A stretch of DNA of 14,703 nucleotides from NCBI GenBank assembly GCA_034437315.1, contig DAOTUC010000071.1, positions 1 to 14,703 of the forward strand. Direction: 5' to 3'. A program made the translations under genes and the position numbers. Shown one piece after another: positions 1-5,770 of this stretch. The first letter of the stretch is position 1. The number at the start of each line of letters is the position of its first letter. The stretch is from DSAR01 sp034437315 (lineage in GTDB: Bacteria > Chloroflexota > Anaerolineae > B4-G1). Below the pieces are notes generated by a model that saw only the letters and a list, made by a program, of their open reading frames with translations, was not told the origin of the DNA and searched no databases.

Positions 1-258
1 TTTCTGCCAGCCGGAGAACACCGCATCACGCTCGTCACCATCGACCGGGAAGCGAACTTGATCGAAAGCCAGGAAAGCGGCGCGCTCTCGCCGGTTTGGA
101 ACCACACCATCCGCTTTCACCCGCTGGAGCAGGGCAAACTGCACTACACTGACGAGATCGAAATCCAGGCCGGGCTGCTGACCGGGGTCGTCTGGGCCTT
201 TGCCCACCTCTTCTATCGTCACCGCCAGCGGCGATGGAAAAGACTTTTACGCAGCTAA
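1..258 (+). CDS. SRPBCC-like ligand-binding/cyclase protein, 3' end only
   Basis: The frame is open from the first base of the window to the stop at 256-258, so the 85 residues seen are the C-terminus of a longer gene cut by the window edge. The segment has beta-strand-like stretches followed by a last helix rich in aromatic and basic residues (FYRHRQRRWKRLL). The pattern of a strand ending in YTDEIEI, then a hydrophobic helix and an FYRHRQRRW tail, is what I associate with SRPBCC (START/polyketide-cyclase-like) proteins of Chloroflexi and actinobacteria. The ligand cannot be told. The next gene starts 14 bases after the stop, so it is probably co-transcribed with the membrane-protein genes that follow. 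A TTG at 58 could be read as a start but lies inside this continuous frame. Confidence 0.55.
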   Translation, partial: FLPAGEHRITLVTIDREANLIESQESGALSPVWNHTIRFHPLEQGKLHYTDEIEIQAGLLTGVVWAFAHLFYRHRQRRWKRLLRS

Positions 259-272
259 ACGGAGGATATCAC

Positions 273-986
273 ATGAAGCAAGCCGAAACCTTGAAACCAC
301 TTTACCGCCTGGGCGGGCTGGCCCCGCTCTTGACTTTGGCCTTTTACCTGAGCCAGTTCATGTTCATCCGCTGGGATGAATATCCCGCCTCGACCCAAGA
401 CTGGTTCACGCTCTTCCAGCGCAGCAAGCTGCTGGGGTTGTTTTACATGAACGCGCTGGATATTTTCTCCATCACGTTGCTAGGGGTGATGTTTCTGGCG
501 CTCTTTTCTGCGCTCAAACCGGCTAATCCCGCCTGGATGACCGTCGCGGCTTATTTCGGATTGTTAGGCGTGGGGGTCTTTGTTGTACCGCGCGTTGCCA
601 TGCTCTCCATGCTGCCCCTGGCTGAACACTATGCCGCCATCACCGATGAAATTGCGCGCACGCGGCTGCTGACGGCTGGCGAGACACTGGGCGCGTTGGG
701 AACCCCAACCCCACAAACCATCGGCTTCCTGTTCATGGCAGTCGCTGTCTTTGTGATTTCCATCGTTATGCTGCGCGAAGGCCGCCTGTTCAATAAAGTG
801 ATTCCCTGGTTGGGGATTTTAGCAAGTTTGTTCACTTTCGCCAACCATCTCAGCCTGTTGCTCCTGCCCGCGTTGGCAATGCCTTTGATGATAGCCAGTG
901 GCCTTTTCTGGATACCCTGGTGGCTGCTTGTCGGTCTGGGACTATTGCGCTTGGCGAGATTGAACCATCAACCCAATGCGGTCTGA
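273..986 (+). CDS. DUF4386-like integral membrane protein
   Basis: This is a 237-residue polytopic membrane protein of unknown function. The ATG at 273 is chosen because GGAGG lies at 261-265, seven bases upstream; the in-frame ATG at 234 would overlap the preceding gene by 25 bases and has no comparable site. About six membrane spans are visible, near residues 12-32, 57-81, 88-112, 150-167, 176-198 and 203-227. A polar loop between spans 3 and 4 (EHYAAITDEIARTRLL...GETLG) precedes a glycine-rich span. This layout, the 'YAA-TDE-A--LLAAGE' type loop and the WLG motif near residue 179, resembles the DUF4386 family. No catalytic motif is seen. It is separated by 11 bases from the next membrane protein, so it belongs to an operon of small membrane proteins. 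Confidence 0.7.
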   Translation: MKQAETLKPLYRLGGLAPLLTLAFYLSQFMFIRWDEYPASTQDWFTLFQRSKLLGLFYMNALDIFSITLLGVMFLALFSALKPANPAWMTVAAYFGLLGVGVFVVPRVAMLSMLPLAEHYAAITDEIARTRLLTAGETLGALGTPTPQTIGFLFMAVAVFVISIVMLREGRLFNKVIPWLGILASLFTFANHLSLLLLPALAMPLMIASGLFWIPWWLLVGLGLLRLARLNHQPNAV

Positions 987-997
987 AGGAGTAAAAA

Positions 998-1603
998 ATG
1001 AGAAAAGCAACTAAAACTGCCGCCACCTGGTTGGGTATTGTGGCCGGGATTGCCGGCCTCGAACACGGCTATTTTGAGTTTTTACAGGGCAACATCCCCA
1101 CACCCGGTTTGGCCTTCCCGTCCTGGGGGCCGCCCTGTGTGCCGGAGGAAATCTGGCACGCCTGCGAACCGGCGATGAGCATTGTACCTAATTTTCTACT
1201 CACCGGCTTTCTGGCGATGCTGCTCAGCGTGGCGCTGATCGTGTGGGCGGGCTGGTTCGTGCAGCGCAGGCACGGCGGATGGGTGCAGATGGCGCTCGCG
1301 GTCTTGTTGCTGCTCTTTGGCGGCGGATTCTTCCCGCCCATCATCGCCTTCGTCGGCGGCGTGGCGGGGACGCAGATCAACCGTCCACTGGCAGGCCGAA
1401 CCACGCGCCTGACCCGTTTCGCGGCCAAACTGTGGCCCTGGTCGTTGGTGATTTTCGTCGGCTGGACGCTGGGTCAGTTTCCCGTGGGTCATTTCTTCAA
1501 CGACTTTTTGCAAAGCATCATGGTTGTCAGCCTGCTGGTCATCCTGACCACGCTGCCGCTGGCTGTTTATACTGCCTACGCTCATGACGCCGCTGAGGAT
1601 TAG
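998..1603 (+). CDS. Small integral membrane protein, function unknown
   Basis: This 201-residue protein has about five hydrophobic segments (roughly 8-25, 63-87, 95-125, 147-163 and 171-194). The N-terminal region carries a GLEHGYFEFLQG motif and a proline/tryptophan/cysteine-containing extracytoplasmic-looking loop (C47, C56), followed by EPAMSIVPNFLLTG. Such GxEHGxxExxQG and EPAM-xIVPN signatures occur in a group of uncharacterised membrane proteins of Gram-positive bacteria and Chloroflexi; I do not recognise a function. The start has AAGGAG 9 bases upstream. The stop at 1601-1603 lies two bases before the next ATG, indicating translational coupling. Confidence 0.7.
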   Translation: MRKATKTAATWLGIVAGIAGLEHGYFEFLQGNIPTPGLAFPSWGPPCVPEEIWHACEPAMSIVPNFLLTGFLAMLLSVALIVWAGWFVQRRHGGWVQMALAVLLLLFGGGFFPPIIAFVGGVAGTQINRPLAGRTTRLTRFAAKLWPWSLVIFVGWTLGQFPVGHFFNDFLQSIMVVSLLVILTTLPLAVYTAYAHDAAED

Positions 1604-1605
1604 CC

Positions 1606-2472
1606 ATGAAAGATAGACGCACTACCCTTTCCACCCTATCTGCCCTGGCAATGATTCTACTCGTTGCCGCCTCTTTGACCGCCATCCTGTGGGACGATGG
1701 CGGTGATCCTTACCCGTTTACCACCCCACGCGGCGAACAGGTCGAGATCTATGGCGGCGCCGGACCTTATCGCTTCGACAACACGTACAAAGCCATCGCC
1801 TTTCGCAGTTTCGATTGGGCCAATCTGGTGGTTGTTTTACCCTTGTTCGTTGCCGGACTAGGGTTGTATCGCCGTGGTAAATTCCGCGGGCAATTGCTGC
1901 TCGCGGCGCTCTTTACCTATCTGGCCTACATTTACCTGATTGGGGTGATGGGCAATGCTTTCAACGCCCTGTTCCTGGTTTGGACGGCGCTCTTCTCTAT
2001 TGGGGGGATCGGTTTGTGCCTGACCCTGACGCAGATGGATTTTGCCGCTGTACCGGCAAAACTGGCAGGCAGCTTTCCCCGCAAGTCCGTAGCGGTCTAC
2101 GTGTTGGGGGTAGGCTTGATTCTTCTGGCGCAGTACATGGCCGAAGTGATAGCAGCTTACACCACCGGCGCCCCACCGGCCTCGCTGGATCATTACACCA
2201 CGCTCGAACTCGCGTCCCTGGAGTTGGGCATCATGATCCCGTTGCACATCATCGGCGGCCTGGCCCTGTGGAAGGGCAAGACGTGGGGGTACCTGACTGC
2301 CACCCTGCTCGCCTTTGCGTCGTTCATGGTGTTCGTCGCTTTGAGCGTCTCCTTGTTGCTGTTCTACGTCTCGTTCGGCCGGGGGGACGTGCTCGACATG
2401 GTGATTACGACCGTCATCGCCGTCGTGGCGACCGGCTTTTCGTTCGCGATATTCAAACGTGTAAGAGATTGA
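1606..2472 (+). CDS. Polytopic membrane protein, function unknown
   Basis: This 288-residue protein has a likely uncleaved N-terminal anchor (8-28), a soluble loop of about 40 residues (WDDGGDPYPFTTPRGE...YRFDNTYKAIAFRS), then around seven more hydrophobic spans to residue 283. It ends in a short basic tail. The start ATG lies two bases after the previous stop, with GAGGA in the end of the upstream gene. The exposed loop rich in Asp, Gly and Tyr and the GGLALWKGKTWGY turn suggest a conserved but unnamed family; no active-site motif is evident. It sits in the same run as the flanking membrane genes, so the proteins may act together, but nothing in the sequence reveals how. Confidence 0.7.
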   Translation: MKDRRTTLSTLSALAMILLVAASLTAILWDDGGDPYPFTTPRGEQVEIYGGAGPYRFDNTYKAIAFRSFDWANLVVVLPLFVAGLGLYRRGKFRGQLLLAALFTYLAYIYLIGVMGNAFNALFLVWTALFSIGGIGLCLTLTQMDFAAVPAKLAGSFPRKSVAVYVLGVGLILLAQYMAEVIAAYTTGAPPASLDHYTTLELASLELGIMIPLHIIGGLALWKGKTWGYLTATLLAFASFMVFVALSVSLLLFYVSFGRGDVLDMVITTVIAVVATGFSFAIFKRVRD

Positions 2473-2488
2473 GAAAGGGGGGTGACTC

Positions 2489-2863
2489 GTGAATCGTCTA
2501 GACCCATTCGCCGTCCCTACCGGCCTTTTCATCCTGACGCTGGTCTTTGGCTTCTGGTTGAGCCGTTGGAGCAAGCCATATAACAGCCTCCTGTTCAACG
2601 TCCACAAGCTGATCGCGCTGGGCGCGGTCGTCGTGACGGCGATCCAGGTGGTCAACCTGCTGTGCGGGATGGGAAGCCCTGCGCTCGTCATCGTGTTGCT
2701 CGTCGTGGCGGCGGCGTGCGTCATCGCCCTGTTCGCCAGCGGGGCGCTGATGAGCGCCGGGAAGTTGGACCATGTCCTGATGTTGACCATCCACCGCATC
2801 GCGCCTGGGGCGCTGGCGCTTTGCTGCGCGTTGGCGCTCTATTTCTTGGAGAGAAAGCCATGA
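2489..2863 (+). CDS. Four-helix membrane protein with conserved-looking histidines
   Basis: This 124-residue protein starts with GTG at 2489, six bases after an AAAGGGGGG ribosome binding site. Four hydrophobic spans are visible (about 9-25, 38-58, 64-87 and 98-119). Histidines sit at span edges in similar contexts: FNVHK (H39) and LTIHR (H102), with H95 nearby. Paired His at the ends of helices in a small four-helix protein can mean heme binding, as in b-type cytochromes, but the spacing does not let me assign a family and this is only a suggestion. The stop overlaps the oxidoreductase start by ATGA (2860-2863), so the two are translationally coupled, which would fit a membrane partner for that enzyme. 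Confidence 0.65.
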   Translation: MNRLDPFAVPTGLFILTLVFGFWLSRWSKPYNSLLFNVHKLIALGAVVVTAIQVVNLLCGMGSPALVIVLLVVAAACVIALFASGALMSAGKLDHVLMLTIHRIAPGALALCCALALYFLERKP

Positions 2864-3888
2864 AATACCGTAGCCTGATTGTCCGCAAACACGGCGGCCC
2901 TGAAGTGTTGGAAATTGTCGAAAATGCACTCCGCCCGTGCAGGAAAGGCGAAGTGCGCATCCATGTCCTGGCTGCTTCTGTCTGCCGCCCGGATGTGACC
3001 GCGCGGCGCGGCGAAGCCTTGTATAGCGGCACCTTCCTCGGCCAAAAGCTGCCCTTCACGCCCGGCTATGCGGTCATCGGCGAGGTGGATGCCGTGGGGA
3101 AGGGCGTGACGCGGGTACAGCCCGGCGACCGGGTGGGCGCGTTGACGGTTACAGGCGGCTACACCGAAGTGTTGTACTGGCGCGCCGACCGCCTGGTTCC
3201 CGCCCCTGACGCGCTCGACCCCGTCCAGGCTGCGCCGCTGATTCTCAACTACATCGTCGCCTACCAGACCCTGCATCGCAAAGCACGGGTCAAAGCGGCT
3301 GACAAGGCGCTCATCATCGGCGCCAGCGGCGGGATTGGCACGGCGCTCCTGCAACTCGGCCAACTTGCCGGGTTGGAAATGGTCGCCATCGCCTCGCAGG
3401 GCAAACACGCCATCCTGACCGAATACGGGGCGACGCCGATTGACTACCGCTCCCAGGATTTTGCCGAAATCATCCGCCATAGCGAACCGGACGGGCTGGA
3501 TGTGGTGCTGGACGGCATGATGCGCCTGGAAATGATGCGCAAGGCTCTATTGCTGTTGCGGCGCGGCGGGCGCATGGTCAGTTTTGGCGAACCGGCCAGT
3601 CGTGCTGAACTTTACCGTATTCTGGGCCTGACCCTGCGCACAAACCTACCGGGGAGCGACAAATCCCTTTCGCTGTACGGCACGTCGTCCTACTTTCTGT
3701 TCAACCAAAAGCCCTATCTCGAAGATTGGGCCACCCTGTTTCGCCTGCTGAGCGAGGGAAAAATCAACCCGGTCATCGCCGCCCGCTTTCCGATTTTGCA
3801 GGCTGCCGAAGCCAATGCGCTGCTCGAAAGCGGTCAGGTGACGGGCAACGTGGTGCTGGTCTCGCCTGACCTGAAGGCATCCCTATGA
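2860..3888 (+). CDS. Zinc-free MDR-family NAD(P)H:quinone-oxidoreductase-like enzyme
   Basis: This is a 342-residue medium-chain dehydrogenase/reductase. The ATG at 2860 overlaps the preceding stop by four bases (ATGA); longer readings of the frame run into the upstream gene. The N-terminal GroES-like domain begins MKYRSLIVRKHGGPEVLEIVE and contains P-GYAVIGEVDAVG (68-80) and PGDRV (88-92). The nucleotide-binding Rossmann loop GASGGIGTA is at 154-162. The cysteine-rich structural zinc loop and catalytic zinc ligands of alcohol dehydrogenases are missing, which places it among the quinone reductase / enoyl reductase-like branch that reduces quinones, enones or similar substrates with NAD(P)H in the cytoplasm. 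The actual substrate is unknown. It is the last intact gene of the first operon; a short truncated frame overlaps its stop. Confidence 0.88.
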   Translation: MKYRSLIVRKHGGPEVLEIVENALRPCRKGEVRIHVLAASVCRPDVTARRGEALYSGTFLGQKLPFTPGYAVIGEVDAVGKGVTRVQPGDRVGALTVTGGYTEVLYWRADRLVPAPDALDPVQAAPLILNYIVAYQTLHRKARVKAADKALIIGASGGIGTALLQLGQLAGLEMVAIASQGKHAILTEYGATPIDYRSQDFAEIIRHSEPDGLDVVLDGMMRLEMMRKALLLLRRGGRMVSFGEPASRAELYRILGLTLRTNLPGSDKSLSLYGTSSYFLFNQKPYLEDWATLFRLLSEGKINPVIAARFPILQAAEANALLESGQVTGNVVLVSPDLKASL

Positions 3889-4046
3889 AAATCATTTGCA
3901 TTCCACATTTCGACTATCTTTCCGACCTTATTTTTGCGCATACAGACGGCATTTCTATTCTGTGCCCAACGCATACAGAGGCCGTTTCTAATCGATTCTG
4001 GCGGCCTAAACAGTACATTTTCAAGCAAATCGCCAAATTGCTTTAG
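3885..4046 (+). pseudogene. Short 53-codon frame coupled to the oxidoreductase, probably a truncated gene
   Basis: An ATG at 3885 overlaps the oxidoreductase stop by ATGA, the same arrangement seen at the start of that gene, and opens a 53-residue frame ending at TAG 4044-4046. It reads MKIICIPHFDYLSDLIFAHT in its first 20 residues, then has a second related segment (AHTDGISIL versus THTEAVSNR, 11 codons apart), and ends FKQIAKLL. It matches no family I recognise. Its position at the end of an operon, its abrupt stop where the DNA becomes AT-rich, and a possible recombinase relic in another frame starting near 4010 suggest the 5' stump of a gene cut by an old insertion or deletion. It could alternatively be a genuine small protein. 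Confidence 0.4.
3938..4000 (+). repeat. Two-copy imperfect direct repeat, 33-bp period
   Basis: The segment at 3938-3962 (GCATACAGACGGCATTTCTA and following) recurs at 3971-4000 with a few substitutions and a five-base insertion (GCATACAGAGGCCGTTTCTA and following). The first nine bases are identical. Because the period is 33 bases the reading frame of the short ORF is kept, giving two related peptides. Only two copies exist, so it is not an array. Confidence 0.5.
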
Positions 4047-4141
4047 ACTTAGCAGACGTCAAAGTACTTCTTGATGGGTTCCTTTCCCACCGAAATACGA
4101 GGAAAAAACGCCAAACAGAAAAAGCGACACACCACTTTTGA
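4010..4141 (+). pseudogene. Possible decayed tyrosine-recombinase N-terminal fragment
   Basis: Between in-frame stops at 4007-4009 and 4139-4141 there is an open stretch with no start codon that translates to 43 residues, including QIALDLADVKVLLDGFLSHR followed by NTRKKRQTE. A helix ending in '-LLDGFLSHRNTRKAY' is reminiscent of the SAM-like N-terminal domain of XerC/XerD-type integrases, where a short helix precedes an 'NTRRAY' motif. The similarity is by eye only, the stretch is too short for any catalytic residue, and no further recombinase sequence follows, so this is at best a relic. Confidence 0.2.
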
Positions 4142-4267
4142 TACCCAAATGCACCGTGAGATCGTTTTTTCGTAGTCGCTTCCGCTTCCAAGCAGGTCCA
4201 GGTTAGGACTGGACAAATGAGAGTTTTATTGCATCCTACCGTCAAAAGATAGAAACGGAGGGATGTG

Positions 4268-4585
4268 ATGAAAAACACAGTGTGCATAATCGTCTTAATC
4301 CTGGCCTGCGTCGTTCCGACACGGTCTGTAGCGCCCCGGAGCCAGTCTGCTTCTGGGTCTTCGATTATCTCCACCCCAGTCCCCCGCGCGTTATCTCCCG
4401 TCCGCAGAAGACGCATGTCCCGCGAGTTTGCTTTTTCCGTCCCTAGCAGCCCGCTTCAAATAGATTCGACATACGACAAGATCTGGCCCACCCCAAAAGG
4501 CCCAGACTATGCCCCTCAGCGTAGCATACATTGTACTCACATTTCTACTTTAGGGCAATCACGCACATACTGGTCGATTCGCTGA
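4268..4585 (+). CDS. Doubtful small exported protein
   Basis: The frame of 105 residues starts with ATG at 4268, preceded by GGAGG six bases upstream, a very good ribosome binding site. The N-terminus MKNTVCIIVLILACVVPTRS looks like a signal peptide, with ILAC as a weak candidate lipobox, and the rest is rich in Ser, Pro and Arg with no recognisable domain. The composition is unlike that of the flanking genes and the C-terminal half looks random, so it may be a chance ORF, a frameshifted remnant or a fast-evolving secreted peptide. No function is proposed. Confidence 0.3.
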   Translation: MKNTVCIIVLILACVVPTRSVAPRSQSASGSSIISTPVPRALSPVRRRRMSREFAFSVPSSPLQIDSTYDKIWPTPKGPDYAPQRSIHCTHISTLGQSRTYWSIR

Positions 4586-4604
4586 CTCGCTTATTCGCAT
4601 TCTA

Positions 4605-4655
4605 TTGACCGAACCTTAACTCCCCCTTAATACAAGGATAAATCAGGTTTAATAT
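4605..4655 (+). promoter_or_regulatory. Candidate promoter with Pho-box-like TTAA repeats
   Basis: Half-sites lie at exactly 11-bp steps: CTTAACTC at 4615, CTTAATAC at 4626, a degenerate GATAA at 4637, and TTTAATAT at 4648. Eight-base direct repeats with three-base gaps are the form of PhoB-type boxes in several phyla, for example CTTAACCT repeats in cyanobacteria. The same stretch contains TTAATA (4627-4632), then 17 bases, then TAATAT (4650-4655), a plausible weak -35/-10 pair; a second possible pair is TTGACC (4605-4610) and TAATAC (4628-4633). The next gene is a metallophosphoesterase, which makes phosphate control a reasonable but unproven guess. Confidence 0.35.
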
Positions 4656-4743
4656 TCCAGCAGTAAACTAACGCCAATGACGCTTATGCATCGCGAGCTG
4701 GGCACATTGAAAACTCGGGGTCTGTATGCGAGGAGGGGGGGGT

Positions 4744-4794
4744 ATGACAGCGATACGATCGAGGAGTAGACCCGGATATGACGGCCATCGTTGA
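4744..4794 (+). CDS. 16-codon upstream ORF overlapping the metallophosphoesterase start
   Basis: ATG at 4744 is preceded by AGGAGG at 4731-4736 with a seven-base gap, an almost ideal ribosome binding site and better than that of the real gene downstream. The frame encodes MTAIRSRSRPGYDGHR and stops at 4792-4794, 17 bases inside the metallophosphoesterase gene. The first four residues (MTAI) and their DNA context (TATGACAGCGAT versus TATGACGGCCAT) match the start of that gene, suggesting a local duplication of the start region. It could be a leader peptide that couples or tunes translation, a displaced old start, or the sign of a frameshift. Confidence 0.35.
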   Translation: MTAIRSRSRPGYDGHR

Positions 4795-5737
4795 CCATTC
4801 CACGACGACGGTTTTTCCACATCGGTGTCTAAACACGACGGGCGATAGCAAACTTGATTTTGCACACAAGAGATTAACGGAGGTCTTCGAGAGAGCCGAG
4901 AAAATTTATTTCGACGATTCGGCGCGCTTCGTTTTTTTCAGCGACAGCCATCGCGGGGATAACGGTCGCGCCGACGCATTCCTGGCCAACGAGGCCTTGT
5001 TCATCCAGGCCCTACAGTATTACCATCAAAATGGATTCACCTACGTCGAGGTCGGCGATGGGGACGAGTTGTACAAGTATCGACTATGCGACGTGCAACG
5101 GGCCCACGGGCGGGCGTTCGATCTACTGCACCAGTTCGACCAGAAAAATCGGCTTCACCTCGTGTTCGGCAATCACGACATTGAGACGGAAAATGAGATT
5201 GCGAACAGACAAGCACGCATAGAGCGAGATGGCATCCCGGCCTATGAAGGGATCATTCTCTGCCACGCCCAGACGGGACAACATATCTTCGTGGTCCACG
5301 GGCACCAGGTCGACTTTATGTCGGACCGTTTCCGCGTCTTCAGCCGGTGGGTCGTGCGCTACGTGTGGAAACCGTTGCAGACCCTCTTCCTGGGCAGCAC
5401 CCTGGGTCAAAAGGACCGCAGCCAGGGGTTCAAGATGGCGGAAAAGGTGCTCCTCAGATACCGGGAGGTCCAACGCGCCCGGATTGAGGGACGGATTTCG
5501 AATTGGCTGGCAGCGTGCCAACAGCCCATCATCTGTGGTCACACTCACGCGCCCAAGTTCGCCCAACCGGGGACGATTCCCTATTTCAACACGGGAAGTT
5601 GTGTGTATCCAGGCCACATCACTGGGATCGAGATCCAAGACGGCCAGATCGCACCGGTGCGTTGGATGGGGCAGAGTCGAACGGGAATCGAGCGAGAATT
5701 GATGAGCCCACCGAAAGCGCTCACGCTTTACAACTGA
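4778..5737 (+). CDS. Calcineurin-like metallophosphoesterase
   Basis: This 319-residue protein carries the ordered metal-binding motifs of the calcineurin-like phosphoesterase superfamily: DSH at 56-58, GDGDE at 93-97, GNHD at 131-134, VHGHQVD at 173-179 and GHTH at 254-257. These residues hold two metal ions that hydrolyse phosphate esters or diphosphates. The general layout recalls LpxH-type UDP-diacylglucosamine pyrophosphatases and a group of uncharacterised bacterial 'metallophosphoesterases' with a helical insert between the HGH and GHTH motifs (here about 180-250). The substrate is unknown. The ATG at 4778 has GAGGAG 11 bases upstream, rather far, and lies inside a short upstream ORF with a better site. 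No signal peptide or span is seen, so it is cytoplasmic. It is the first full gene of the second operon, 33 bases before the acyltransferase-like gene. Confidence 0.88.
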   Translation: MTAIVDHSTTTVFPHRCLNTTGDSKLDFAHKRLTEVFERAEKIYFDDSARFVFFSDSHRGDNGRADAFLANEALFIQALQYYHQNGFTYVEVGDGDELYKYRLCDVQRAHGRAFDLLHQFDQKNRLHLVFGNHDIETENEIANRQARIERDGIPAYEGIILCHAQTGQHIFVVHGHQVDFMSDRFRVFSRWVVRYVWKPLQTLFLGSTLGQKDRSQGFKMAEKVLLRYREVQRARIEGRISNWLAACQQPIICGHTHAPKFAQPGTIPYFNTGSCVYPGHITGIEIQDGQIAPVRWMGQSRTGIERELMSPPKALTLYN

Positions 5738-5770
5738 TCCAAGAGGAAGTGAGGTACAAACTCGTCGCGT

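Larger units (their letters stand above)
4047..4743. other. AT-rich intergenic spacer between the two operons
   Basis: This stretch is visibly richer in A and T than the operons on both sides and has short frames and poor codon structure. Apart from the separately listed small ORF, promoter region and possible recombinase relic, I see no RNA gene, no clear rho-independent terminator, no long inverted repeats and no insertion sequence ends. A T-rich run at about 4164-4170 lacks a stem before it. Confidence 0.5.

Noticed and set aside
1858..2799. Minus-strand open frame of about 310 codons opposite two membrane genes
   Set aside because: It spans the junction of two well-supported + strand genes with good ribosome binding sites and has no recognisable motif.
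2662..2859. In-frame upstream extension of the oxidoreductase
   Set aside because: It lies within the four-helix membrane protein gene and is Arg-rich nonsense; MDR proteins begin near the MKYRSLIV at 2860.
3938..4000. Two similar repeats considered as a CRISPR fragment
   Set aside because: Only two imperfect copies, no palindromic repeat, spacing too short and no cas genes.
4059..4074. Palindrome-like TCAAAGTACTTCTTGA as an operator
   Set aside because: The outer and inner symmetric parts have different centres, so it is not a true inverted repeat beyond AAGTACTT.
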